From NCBI GenBank assembly GCA_019916065.1, contig CM034236.1, positions 13,469,167-13,533,166 on the forward strand: DNA of 64,000 nt. The letters are read 5' to 3'. The notes beneath the pieces are model-generated. The model saw only the letters and a list, made by a program, of their open reading frames with translations. It did not search any database and was not told the DNA's origin. Of this stretch, positions 12,431 to 24,455 are shown piece by piece. Position numbers and translations under genes: made by a program. This DNA is from Vitellaria paradoxa. Lineage: Eukaryota; Streptophyta; Magnoliopsida; Ericales; Sapotaceae. The number at the start of each line of letters is the position of its first letter. The stretch's first letter is position 1.

Positions 12431-12981
12431 GAGCCACATTGTAATGGCATGACAGAAGCTTCAAAATTATGTGTATTTTAATTACGTGCGGTGGAGTTCT
12501 CCGCTTGTGATAGTTTGGGATGTTTTAGGCGTGTCTGTTTGTGCACCGAGTTCGAGTACCATCTAATATGTAAACCTTGAGATATTTGAGAATTTTAGAC
12601 CCATTTTACCTTTTGTCCACTTGATTAGTTTATCTGATGTTGTTATTTGGTAATGGTTTTTTGTTTATTTCGTATATTTTAGTTTTATTTAGCGACATTT
12701 GGGTCACTTTGCTCATCCAATGCAATCCGAAATTTTACTTTGGGATTTTTTTTTTTTTTTTTTGAAAAAATAATTAAGGGTTTGAACTTCTTACTGTCAA
12801 TTGTTCAACTTTCTGGAGTTGGGGGAGATATTATAACTAACTAAAAGTTCAGAGCTTTAATTATTAAAAATGAAAAAAAAAATATGAGATTTAATTATGA
12901 GATCCCCCGCCCCCCCCCCCTCATTGAATATTTCCTTTGCCCCTGGAAGGTTATATGATTCTGTGGAGGCATACAGAGGTC

Positions 12982-13420
12982 GAGTTTGTTTGTTCTATTG
13001 TGCGTGTGAGGTCTAGTTTGTTTGATTTTGTGTGCGTGTGTTATTTATTTATTAAAGTTTTGGTCAAGGTCGTGCTTGAACGAACATGTTTAATTGCTGG
13101 ATTTTGGTTTTGATTCACCGATCTGACCTAGCAATTTGTTATGTACGTATTTTTTTTTATATAATTTTATAAGTTTAAGTTGTATAAATAATTATATAGA
13201 GTTTGTTTGTTCTATTGTGCGTGTGAGGTCTAGTTTGTTTGATTTTGTGTGCGTGTGTTATTTATTTATTAAAGTTTTGGTCAAGGTCGTGCTTGAACGA
13301 ACATGTTTAATTGCTGGATTTTGGTTTTGATTCACTATTTGACCTGGCAATTTGTTATGTACGTATTTTTTTTTATATATAATTTTATAAGTTTAAGTTG
13401 TATAAATAATTATATAGATA
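12982..13420. repeat. 217-bp tandem duplication downstream of SF3B5
   Basis: Two nearly identical copies begin with GAGTTTGTTTGTTCTATTG at 12982 and 13199. They share the whole stretch through GGTCAAGGTCGTGCTTGAAC to the poly-T/AT-rich tail. Only a few substitutions and a TA-length difference separate them, so the duplication looks recent. No gene is present. Confidence 0.88.
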
Positions 13421-13469
13421 ATGTTTTCAGTTGTGGGTTTATTTGTGAAGAGGCTTTCGGAGTCAGTAG

Positions 13470-13920
13470 TATTGAAGTAATTGATGGAAATAGTTTAGTT
13501 ATATTAGCTATTTCATAGGGATAGTTAGTTAAGTTGTTATATGTATCTCTTAAAAGTTATTAACATAGGAGGGGATATATTTTAATTGATCTTATGATCC
13601 AGGGGTTTCGATTCATCTCTCGATTAGAATTAAGGAAGTTTTCAAGTATACTTCTTTTATATTCTTTTATATTCTTATCCAAATTTCTTACTTTTTTTTT
13701 TTTTTATCCTTAGTCAAAAAGTGTATACGTAACACAATTCTACTCTTCGTCTGTGATTCGTCTGTGATTGCTAGAGAAGCCAAGAGATCCATCATCCAAT
13801 TTCGTTTAGTAGTTAAAAGTACCAAGATACGTTATTGTAACCTGAGCTTGAGCAAAGGAGGTTTGTATATTGGGTTCTAGGAGGGATGTTAATGGGTTCT
13901 GGAAGTGGCTCCGTAAATGA
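13470..13920. other. Intergenic region, possibly an LTR remnant
   Basis: No gene is visible. The stretch around 13560-13760 has LTR-like character, with short repeated TATATTCTTT words and an AACACAATTC region, but neither terminal dinucleotides nor a target duplication could be confirmed. Confidence 0.25.
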
Positions 13921-14366
13921 AACGAGCAATTTATAACCGGAAAATTGTATCCAAGTCATACTTTGTAATCTTTTAAAGATATTAGTCATACCAAAAAAAA
14001 GTATTGCTTTTAAGTCATATTAATGTGGAAAGTTTTGTATTTAAGTCACACTTTTGAATGGGTCCCACGAGTTTGTTTTAAATATAATTTATAATATGAC
14101 TTAAATGCCCTTTTATCTATAATTAACTGAGATGAAATTGCCGAGAATTATGGAACCGAGAATCACGTTTTCCGTTTTTTGTTTCATTCCTTATAGATCG
14201 CGTGAACAAGCATATAGTGAGATAAAAAGTCTGTTAAAGGATTATATATGAAGAAATAGATACAGATTACACGATTTGCAGTGAGATTAACGTCGGTCGA
14301 AGGAATACGTACGGATTTGGATTACGCATTTGGGTGAGTTTGTGCTGTGAACGATTTCGGTCAGTC

Positions 14367-17339
14367 ATGTCTTCGAATTTGATGCTGCTATGTAAGTTTG
14401 GTACAGAGACTTTTGTAGTCAATTTGAACTGTGAAATGTCATTTTCAGATTTTGCGTTAAAGGTGTGTGAGAATTGGTCGAGTTTGAATTTGGAAAATGT
14501 ATCATTTAGTTACTCAATCCATGAACATTCTTCATGTTTTCTGAGAAACGATGTTGATTTTCAAAATATGATTATGTTGGCTCGCATGGTTGGTTTGTGT
14601 TATATATCGATTGATGTTTTTTTCGGCGGTTTGAACACAGTACCGATCCAAAACAGTACCGGTACTGTTTCCAGCAGTTCCGGTACTGTTTCTAATAGTG
14701 TGCCAATTGGTGATATTGGTACTGGTCTGAATTCGTATGATGATTACTGTGATGTTGATGTGTATCGTAGTTCAATTTCAAGCCGTAAGGATAAACCATT
14801 GTTGTGTTCTAATTGGTCGTCATTAATATTGAGAGTGGGACAGGAATTCGTAGGAGGTGTTGATGAGTTTCGTGATGCAATTTGTCGATATGTTACAGAG
14901 GTTGGCTTTGAATTTTTGTATGAGAGGAATAACAAGGATAGAGTCGAAGTTGTTTGTGCAAAAAAGTTCGCTGAAGGGTGTCCGTGGTCAATTGTTGCAT
15001 CGTTATCAAAAGTTAATCGTAATTTTTACATAAGAAAATTCAACAATATTCACAGTTGTGGTCCGACAATTATTAGGGATAGGTCTAAGAGGATGAGCAG
15101 GAAATCTTTAGGTAAGTTGATTGTTGATCAAGTAGCATTAAAACCTTTAATGTCGCCGGTCGACGTTATTATATTTTTTAAAAATAACTATGGCATGGAA
15201 ATTAGCTATGATAAGGCTTGGAGTGCTTTAGAGAAAGCTAAAGACATGATTTATGGTGAGTATGCTGATTCGTTTAATAACTTAAGTTGTTATGTGAAGG
15301 CTGCAATGGATCTTAACCCAGGTAGTCATATTGTGTTGGATGTGGATGACGGTATAAACCGGTTTAGACGGTTGTTTGTATCATTTGGGGCCAGTATACG
15401 TGGATTCAAATATTGCAGGCCTATCATTTTTATTGATGGTACTTTCTTGAAGTCACGTTTCAAGGGTATTCTGATGGCAGCTACTGGCAAGGATGCGAAT
15501 AATGGTATGTTAATGTTCATAATTTTATGTGGTACTATTTTTATGCGGTACTGTTTTATTATGTGGTACTGTTTTTAGTAAAATGTAGTATCGTATAAAC
15601 ACAGTACCAAATGTATCTAGCAATACAAAGAATGGTAGTGTTTTTGTGCGGTACTGTTTTATTATGTGGTACTGTTTTTATGCGGTACTGTTTTATTATG
15701 TGGTACTGTTTTTAGTAAGATGTAGTATCGTATAAATACAGTACCAAATGTATCTAGCAATACAAAGAATGGTAGTGTTTTTGTGCGGTACTGTTTTTGT
15801 GCGGTACTGTTTTATTATGTGGTACTGTTTTTTGTGGTACTGTTTTATTATGTGGTACTGTTTTTAGTAAGATGTAGTATCGTATAAACACAGTACCAAA
15901 TGTATCTAGCAATACAAAGAATGGTAGTGTTTTTGTGCGGTACTGTTTTTGTGCGGTACTGTTTTATTATGTGGTACTGTTTTTATGCGGTACTGTTTTA
16001 TTATGTGGTACTGTTTTTAGTAAGATGTAGTATCGTATAAACACAGTACCAAATGTATCTAGCAATACAAAGAATGGTAGTGTTTTTGTGCGGTACTGTT
16101 TTTGTGCGGTACTGTTTTATTATGTGGTACTGTTTTTATGCGGTACTGTTTTATTATGTGGTACTGTTTTTAGTAAGATGTAGTATCGTATAAACACAGT
16201 ACCAAATGTATCTAGCAATACAAAGAATTGTAGTGTTTTTGTGCGGTACTGTTTTTGTGCGGTACTGTTTTATTATGTGGTACTGTTTTTAGTAAGATGT
16301 ATCGTATAACACAGTACCAAATGTATCTGCTATTCAACGACCACAAGTACACCATACAAAGAATGGTACTGTTTTTTTTGAACTGTTTTAATATGCGGTA
16401 CTGTTTTGTAATTCGGTACTGTTTTTATGTTCATCTGCAGGGTTATTCCCATTGGCATTTGCTGTTGTTGATTCAGAGAATTTCGATAATTGGTCTTGGT
16501 TCCTAGGTCATTTGCGTGAGATATTGAACCCCTCTGAAGATTTTACAATTATTTCCGATAGAAATCCTGGATTGATGGAATCTTTGCCAATTAAGTTTCC
16601 TACATGTCATCACTTTTTCTGTCTACAGCATTTGAAGAACAATTTAAGAGATAAATTTAGTCGTGGTAACAGATCTAATGGATCCCGTGAATACATTGTG
16701 AACTTGTTTTGTCAGTGTGCTTATACTCCCACAGTTGCAGCATTTAAGGAGAAGTTAGATGTTTTGAAGAGGGAAGGGGGTGCAATTGTGGATAACTTTT
16801 TGAGTGGATTGCCTGTGCAAAATTGGACTAATGCGTATTCTTGTAGTAGAAGGTATGGTGAAATGTCTTCAAATGCCATTGAATCTTTTAACTCATGGAT
16901 TCTTGATGCAAGAAATATGCCAGTGGCACATTTGGTTGACAAGATAAGGGTTAAATTAATGGAATGGTTTGCCATAAGAAAGCTCGATGCTACAAAGTGG
17001 AATGGTGTTCTATGTCCAAGAATGGAAGAGAAGTTTAATGCACTTGTTGATGCTGGTAGAACATGGACCATCAAGATGTGTTCAGATAGTATTTATGAAG
17101 TATTTTCTAATCCTTCAACAACTGTTGATTTGGTGAATTGTACATGTTCTTGTTATGGTTGGCAAATTTCTGGTTTTCCATGCTCTCATGCATTTGCTGT
17201 TATTGGGAGGATTAACAGACCTTTGAGTGAGTTTGTTGATGAGTACTTTCATGTTGATAATTATAAATTGGCATATGAATGTGTGATTGTTCCAATACCA
17301 ACAGACATAATCCAAGAGTTTGCAGACTGTAATAGTTAA
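14367..17339 (+). CDS. Mutator-like transposase with intact catalytic core
   Basis: Exon 1 is 14367-15504 and exon 2 is 16441-17339, joined in phase 1 across a 936-bp intron; the product is 678 residues. The start chosen is MSSNLMLLCKFG, the first good Met upstream of the PB1-like region. Then follow the MuDR DNA-binding region (CAKKFAEGCPWSIV, HSCGPT), the MULE domain with IFIDGTFLKSRFKG (first Asp), IISDRNPGL (second Asp), HHFFCLQHLKNN and AIESFNSWI (likely Glu), and a SWIM finger (CTCSCYGW, FPCSHAF). TAA 17337-17339 ends the frame. The same frame continues beyond it for about 49 codons with GRPKKRRIRSTGE and the zinc knuckle CGRCGRMGSHNKKTC, to TGA 17486-17488. The gene therefore looks complete except for loss of the C-terminal knuckle. 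GGTACTGT motifs occur in exon 1, where they encode Gly-Thr-Val. Confidence 0.88.
15505..16440 (+). repeat. Transposase intron made of GGTACTG minisatellite
   Basis: The intron splits the catalytic domain just after the first Asp. It is built of six imperfect blocks marked by AGTA(A/G)GATGTAGTATCG, beginning near 15577, 15713, 15865, 16018, 16171 and 16290 (spacings 119-153 bp). Each block contains several GGTACTGTTTT words and one ACAGTACC in the opposite sense. By hand count there are about 33 motif copies in 936 bp. Donor GTATGT and acceptor CATCTGCAG are clean, and the last motif lies about 20 bp before the acceptor. Confidence 0.93.
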
Positions 17340-17488
17340 ATATTACCTCCAATAACACGGAGACCAGCTGGAAGGCCGAAGAAGCGTAGGATTAGATCAA
17401 CTGGTGAGCTTGTACGAAGAATTCGTTGTGGTCGTTGTGGTCGCATGGGCTCTCATAATAAGAAGACTTGCAAAGAGCCGTTGAGTTG

Positions 17489-18644
17489 AATTATTTTTTT
17501 TTTCTCCCAAAATTATGCTGTGAAGAAGTCTGTTATTGTTTGTTTGTTATGGTACTGTTTTTGAATTAATAATGAGAATGAGTATGTTTCAATCCATTTT
17601 GTGATAGTTTTTTATTCAGCGATATTCATTTTTAATGTTGGTATTGAGAATGACAGCGGTATAAAATAGTACCGGTACTGTTTTTATTAATACTGGTACT
17701 GTTTGTAATAGTGTATCAATTTTATATTTGCAGACAGTACCGTTGTCATTCTTATATTTAAAGGACATAAAATTTGTTGGTGACAATAGTTGTAAGTGTT
17801 TTCACAAGCAAAGAGCACCATTAAACAAAGAAGAGAATCACACATACAATGAAATGACCGACAGTACCGCATGTGTGACAGTACCACATGTCTGCGGTAC
17901 TGTTTTTTTTTTAGGATGCATGCTCGTTCAAAATTAGTACCGCATGACTCTATCATGCAAACATCACATGTAAACACAAAAATAGTTCACATATCAAACG
18001 AATAACCGACAGTACCGCATGTGTGACAGTACCACATGTCTGCGGTACTATTTTTTTTAGGATGCATGCTCGTTCAGAAACAGTACCACGTGACTCTATC
18101 ATGCAAACATCACATTTAAACACAAAAATGGCTCACATATCAAACGAATAACCGACAGTACCGCATGTGTGACAGTACCATAGTCTGCGGTACTGTTTTT
18201 TTTTAGGATGCATGCTCGTTCAAAAACAGTACCACGTGACTCTATCATGCAAACATCACATTTAAACACAAAAATGGCTCACATATCAAACGAATGAGAG
18301 ACAGTACCGCATATGTTGGTATTGAGATACTTCATACAAACAGTACCGGTATAAAACAGTACCGGTACTGTTAATATTAATACCGGTACTGTTTCGAATA
18401 GAGTATCAATCAGCACTATTTTGCAGCACTATCAACATAACAAGAATCAACATCCCAAGAGTTATCATACAAAAATCGCAAAAACCATGACTATTTATGT
18501 TGCACAAATAGTACCATTAACTGGACATTGACTATTTGTATTAGCATAAACTGTATCATTCAATTTACAGGAAAAGAATGTTGAATATACAAGTATTTTG
18601 TTAAAAAAGAAACAGAGTGTGCACTAATACTGTTTTAATTACAA
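17489..18644. repeat. Intergenic spacer of the MULE with 146-bp repeat array (array A)
   Basis: Between the two convergent genes lie about three units of a 146-bp direct repeat, roughly 17860-18310, marked by AGGATGCATGCTCGTTC at about 17913, 18059 and 18205. Each unit has CAGTACCGCATGTGTGACAG, CAGTACCAC and TGCGGTACTGT, so it can fold on a short palindrome. Scattered ACAGTACC/GGTACTGT copies continue on both sides. The spacer probably holds the 3' ends of both transcripts; no clear polyadenylation signal could be assigned. Confidence 0.88.
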
Positions 18645-21600
18645 TCACAATGTTTGTACATCACTAATGGACAGAAATTGTGTTAGCATCTTTGCTCTGT
18701 AAGCTTGTACAGCTTCTTCTGAAAGCATCGGTTCAAGTGGCTCGTCATTTGATATGCATTGCATTACGTAGCACACCATTGGCCCACAGTCAACACTGCA
18801 CACAAGATGTTATAGATTGTAAGAATTTAGTTAGAGGTGTTCAACAATTTGCATGAATAAAAAAGGGTGTGGCTTACGTTGTAGATCCTTGTTGTGGGCA
18901 ATTTGCTGTAGAAACAATTGGATATTCGAATTCCATGCTGGTATGTTCAATATTTTTTGTTATTGGATCATTGAGGTATTGGTCTTTAAGTTTCAATTCC
19001 ACATACTCTTTCTGATACAATATGACAAATGTGGAGACAGTATGAGTTTTAATAAACAGCACCGGTACTGTTGTAAATAGTAGAAAAGAGTACCAATGAA
19101 ATTATGTATAAAATTTACATACAGAATCTTACCACTTTCCTTGCATCCTCAAGATACAAATCTTTGGAATTTGCTCTACGTGGTTTCATGGAATTATAAT
19201 GTGTCCATGTCCACGTGTCTCTATCCAATACCAAAAGGGTCCAATGGTTGGGATCAGCAAGAATTCTCGTTCCACTTGTATTCAAAGGGAATACAAGTAA
19301 TCTGTATGTATCAGATAGTTTCAGCTTTTGATCAATTTGAGTGTCTCGAGCTGCATGATGTCTCTCAAATACCACAAATGTCTGCAACAAGAAAAAATAC
19401 ATGTTGTCAAATACCACATGCTTGCGGTACTGTTTCCCCCAAGATGCATGCTCTCGTAAAAACAGTACCGAATGATTGTAGTATGCCAACAGTAATATGA
19501 AAATAAAAAAGAAGTCTCATATCCATCGCATGGCTGACAGTACCATATGGATGACAGTACCACATGTATGCGGTACTGTTTTTATGTATAAGATGAATGC
19601 TATTTGAAAAACAGTACCAAACGATAACAGTATGCAAACAGTACCAGATGAATGCTAGTTGAAAAACAGTACCAAACGATTATAGTATGCAAACAGTGCC
19701 ACGTAACTAAAAAAGAAGTCATATCCATGCCATTTGCTGACAGTACCACATGGTCGAGAGTACCACATATATGCTGTATTATTTCTGAAAACATTTATGC
19801 TCTAGAAAAAGAGTACCGAATATATATAGTATGCAAAAAGCACAATTAACCACAGAAAGAGGTCACAAATCTTACCCAACACAAACTGCTGAAGTATAAG
19901 CATCTTTTGGGGAAAGTGCTGTTGACTGATTCATGTTGTGTTGATTCTAGATAGCGTGCATGACAGTCAATTTACTGGGCAAATATTGTGATTAGTAAAT
20001 ATCAGATTAATTTGTTGAATTTAAGAAATAGTCAACATACTTTATTAATTCTGTAGAAATATAAGTTAATCATATATGCCTACCATATTTGATATACTCT
20101 CATTTGCTATGAGGTTGTAGATATCTTCAATGGTGATCATGCAGAGTGGTTCATTTGGTACAGCCCAAACAGTTGCACTGTGTTGTGTGTATACAGCGAG
20201 CAGTGAGATGTCAATAAGATCAGCCAAAAAAAAAAAAAAACAACAACAACATGAGTTAAGTTTGAAATGTTTATGTTAACAGTACCAGATAAAGGAATGA
20301 CAGTACCAATTATTGTAAAAAATAGATAACAGTACCAGATGATAGCAAGTAATTTTTTTTATAATTGACAAGTAATAAAAAAGAAAGAGTTAAATACTGT
20401 CTTACGCTTTCCCCTCATTATCAATAAGTTTTAAGATCCATTCCTTTTCTATGTCCGATAGATGTGTGTTTTGTTGAAAAGTTGAAATAATATGCTTAAG
20501 CGAAAGTTGCTTGGGCTCAGTTTGATGTGTAGACAGTTGTAGAAGATCAATGTCTATAACGTCAGATTCTATATCTTTCGTGACAACTGCCGCAGTATCT
20601 GCCTTTTATTTTTTGGCAACCTTCTTTTTACCACTGTATGTGAACTCAGGATCTCTTTTCTTTTGGCGTGTTTTGTCCTTGAGCCTTTTGTACATTGAAG
20701 GTGGTTCGTTTGCAGCTGGAGTTTGTTTTTCATTGGTATCCGATTTCTTTGGCCTTCTAGTTGCTGCATGTTTCTGCGTCACCTGGTGGACGCTAGATTC
20801 GACAAGTTCAGACCTTAATAATTTAACAACTGCATTCACATTATCAAGTTCTTCCTTCAGGTTTGTGTTTTGCAGGTTGAGATTTTCATTGTCAATGAAC
20901 AATTTTGTCAGAATTTCATCTTTTTCTGCCATTTGCTTCTCCAATTCAGCAATTTTATCATCTTTTTCTGCCATTTGCTTCTCCAATTCAGCAATTTTAT
21001 CATCTTTTTCCTTGACTTGTTGCTCCAGCTCTTCTATTTGTTCACGGTTCAAAATTGATAAAACTGAAGCAACTGGATCATTACTTTGCTGAACTGGTAC
21101 TGTTTCTGCTGATGCAGCCTGTCTTGCCTCTTATTCTGGTTCCTCTTGTTCTGGTGCCTCTTGTTCTGGGACTTTTTCTGCTATTTTGTCTGGTAAGGTG
21201 CCTTCATCAGATTCTGGTACTGTTTCTGGAAGACTTTCAGCTATGGCAGATGGAACAGTACCAGATTGATCGAGTTCAGGAGTACAAGACACCTCTTGTT
21301 TTCGCTCGCTTTCAGTTGTCTTGTTCAAATGCACTATGTTTGTCTTCAGTTTTTGAAGAATGTCAGAAATTACTAATTCATCATCACTGGTTTTTTCTGA
21401 CGCAATGATGTATTCTTCTGTTTCTGTCCTTTCATCATCATAATTATCATCATCATCATCATCATTATCATCATGATATTGTTGTTGTCCATCCTCCTCC
21501 TCGTCATCCTCCTCATCATCATCATCAAGATCAGGTACAATTACCTGATATTTTGTTCATCAATTATATAATTCATTAGTATGTCCATGAATACATTGTT

Positions 21601-22915
21601 GAATCTAGAATGATTTTATTTATCAGATGCAAACAGTATCATGAAACACAAAAAGAGGTGACAAATACAAAATAGCTGACAGTGCCACATGGATGACAGT
21701 ACCAAATGTATGCGGTACTGTTTTTTTAAGGATGCATGCTCGTTCAAAAACAGTACCGAATGTATATAGCATTCAAACAGTATCATGAAACACAATAAAA
21801 CAGTACCGCATACATGAAAAAAAGAATAGGTCACAAATTCAAAGAATAACTGACAGTACCACAGGTCTGCGGTACTGTTTTGTTAAGAATGCATGCTCTT
21901 TGAAACACAGTACCTAATGCACGGATGATAGTACCACATGTATGCGGTACTGTTTTTTGTAAAAGATGAAGATGAATCTATTGGAAAAATAGTACCGAAT
22001 ATTCTTAGCATGCAAACATGATTTATTTTATCATAAATAGTACCTGATTTTTATTCAACTTTTTGAGATTTATTTTTTTCAATGCATTGGACAATGGCTT
22101 GAGATCCCAGACTAGACATCTAGGTGTTGCACTCTTCTGTACTTGTTGGACCAGAGTGGTGTGCTCACAGATTCAGTACTGCATCATTTATAGGGCTGAT
22201 TAGTTGAATGAAGTTCATAAGACAGTACCAACATATAATATAGAATATGATATGAAAAGGTTACCGGTAACATCATGACACAGCCTGCAACACCTTTGTT
22301 CCTAGAATCTGAGCACAAACTGTTCTCCAAGAATTCCAGTATATGTGCACTCCAGTTGTATTGGCGGATTTGATCCAAATTTTCAACCAATGTTGTGTAG
22401 TGCCACGACAATGAATGTCCTTTGTTAGGGACAAACAACGTTGCCAACCAGAACAGTGTCAAAAGTCTTGCAACATCTTCTCTGCCAATGCGTGTTTGCT
22501 CTGCAGCAGCCTGCCGCAAAGCATCAGATATGTTCTGTTTCTTAATTCGTCGCAACCCAGAGAATCTACGAGAGACGAATTCAGTGCCTGGCCTTGCGAT
22601 TTTTTTGACACTGTCTATCAGTTGTTCACCATCCTCTATTGCAAACATTGTTCGCAACTCTTTCTCTCTGATGCGAAGCTTTATTCCACCTAGGTTGAAA
22701 GATTTGGACTGTGGGTCAAATGTTTTGATGATTGCTTCCACATCAACATCGCTTTTCCTCGAGTAATCTTTGTTAATTTTACAGTTTAAAATAGTGAGGA
22801 TGAGCTTATAAAATGGAGAATGTTTGAGATATACATGGTGTGCTTTTGTCAAGTTGATGGTTTCAACTTCATTAATGACTGAGATTAGGTTCGAACGGTA
22901 CTGGATGTTCACCAT
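18645..22915 (-). pseudogene. Ulp1-like (peptidase C48) cysteine protease of the MULE, four internal stops
   Basis: Eight exons join in phase with GT-AG borders: 22915-22265, 22178-22044, 21544-20406, 20177-20084, 19974-19876, 19381-19133, 19011-18878 and 18795-18645, about 884 codons in all. The N-terminal part (RLLTLFWLATLFVPNKG, VENLDQIRQYNW) resembles the region preceding Ulp1 domains in plant transposon proteins. Exon 3 carries an acidic Asp/Glu stretch and a coiled coil with a duplicated KDDKIAELEKQMAE repeat, then a basic segment. The protease part has the catalytic His in NHWTLLVLD, HYNSM where Ulp1 usually has Asp, Gln in CPQQGST, and the catalytic Cys in DCGPMVC. In-frame stops are TGA 22173-22175, TAA 21131-21133, TAA 20606-20608 and TAA 19972-19974. 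Such proteins may remove SUMO-like modifiers; this copy appears inactivated. Confidence 0.85.
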
Positions 22916-24434
22916 GTTTGATTTTGTATGAGCGTGATAGCAATACCTGTATTTTCGTAACATTTGTTTTCTGTTAGAAATAAAATGCAATATCATCTAG
23001 ATACAGTACCACTTCTATGACAGTACCGCATGTCTGACAGTATCACACATGCGGTACTGTCTCACAAAATATGCTTGCTTCGCAAAAATAGTACCGAATG
23101 ATTATATCATGCAAAGAGCACCATTAAACAAAGAAGAGAATCACACATACAATGAAATGACCGACAGTACCGCATGTGTGACAGTACCATAGTCTGCGGT
23201 ACTGTTTTTTTTTAGGATGCATGCTCGTTCAAAAACAGTACCGCATGACTCTATCATGCAAACATCACATGTAAACACAAAAATAGTTCACATATCAAAC
23301 GAATGAGAGACAGTACCGCATGTGTGACAGTACCACATGTCTGCGGTACTGTTTTTTTTTAGGATGCATGCTCGTTCAAAAACAGTACCACGTGACTCTA
23401 TCATGCAAACATCACATTTAAACACAAAAATGGCTCACATATCAAACGAATAACCGACAGTACCGCATGTGTGACAGTACCACATGTCTGCGGTACTGTT
23501 TTTTTTTAGGATGCATGCTCGTTCAAAAACAGTACCACGTGACTCTATCATGCAAACATCACATTTAAACACAAAAATGGCTCACATATCAAACGAATGA
23601 GAGACAGTACCGCATGTGTGACAGTACCACATGTCTGCGGTACTGTTTTTTTTTAGGATGCATGCTCGTTCAAAAACAGTACCACGTGACTCTATCATGC
23701 AAACATCACATGTAAACACAAAAATGGCTCACATATCAAACGAATGAGAGACAGTACCGCATGTGTGACAGTACCATAATCTGCGGTACTGTTTTTTTTT
23801 AGGATGCATGCTCGTTCAAAAACAGTACCGCATGACTCTATCATGCAAACATCACATTTAAACACAAAAATGGTTGCAAATATCAAACGAATGACGGACA
23901 GTACCGCATGTGTGACAGTACCACATGTATGTGGTAATGTTTCATATTAGGCTATTGTAAAAATAGCAACGATTATACGTTTTCGGAGAAACTAAATACA
24001 TAATACAGTACCACAAAACCTGTTATTACAAAGATAATCGAAAACCCTAAACAGTACCACACAATAAATATTCAAACCCTCGATATGTGTTTTGAAGAAA
24101 AACCCTAAAGAGTACCTTTAATCGAATATAGTACCTGTTGATTGCGAAGCACTGTAATGTGTGGATTTGCTCGGCGAAAAGTTAGGGATCGATTGAGGCT
24201 TGATTTGGAAGAAGTTTTGATTAGTTTTCAGATGATTTGTGAAGAAGTTGGAAAGTCGCGGAACGTTTCCGATAAAATAGGGAGGTTTTCAAATAAACTG
24301 GTTTTGTGAGTGAAAAGATGCGCGAGGTCTTTTTTGTCTTTTCGGTGCCCATATGACTTATTTACAAATAATTTTTAAGGGTATGACTTAAACCCTTAAT
24401 AGTCTATAAATTATGACCGGCCTCCAAAAACCCC
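22916..24434. repeat. 5' region of the Ulp1-like gene with 147-bp repeat array (array B)
   Basis: About five units of a 147-bp direct repeat lie between roughly 23160 and 23940. Their AGGATGCATGCTCGTTC marks are near 23214, 23361, 23508, 23655 and 23801. They are the same family and orientation as the array at 17.9-18.3 kb. Arms ACAGTACCGCA and TGCGGTACTGT flank a 21-nt centre that itself contains GACAGTACC. From about 23940 to 24430 the sequence becomes unique and is probably the promoter and right terminal region; a few ACAGTACCAC copies are still present to about 24130. Confidence 0.9.
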
Positions 24435-24455
24435 ATTTATAACTAGCCTTGAGTT

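Larger units (their letters stand above)
13920..24455 (+). mobile_element. Mutator-like element carrying a transposase and a convergent Ulp1-like gene
   Basis: A transposase gene (+) and an Ulp1-type protease gene (-) converge in one roughly 10.5 kb unit. This resembles the Kaonashi/KI-type plant MULEs that carry Ulp1-like genes. The ends carry related subterminal words: AAGTCATA-type copies near 13953, 13983, 14011 and 14042 on the left, and TATGACTT copies between about 24350 and 24392 on the right. Two candidate flanking direct repeats exist: ATTTATAAC (13929-13937 and 24435-24443, the usual 9 bp for Mutator) and CGAGCAATTTA (13923-13933 and 24456-24466). The terminal inverted repeats are too diverged for a sure boundary. 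The GGTACTGT motif fills the unit and appears confined to it. Confidence 0.8.

Noticed and set aside
20550..21408. Plus-strand open stretches over the Ulp1-like gene
   Set aside because: They are the complement of the repetitive coiled-coil exon on the minus strand.
15505..23940. The regular GGTACTG repeats as a CRISPR array
   Set aside because: The repeats are irregular, vary in spacing, lie in exons and introns of a eukaryotic transposon, and have no unique spacers or cas genes.
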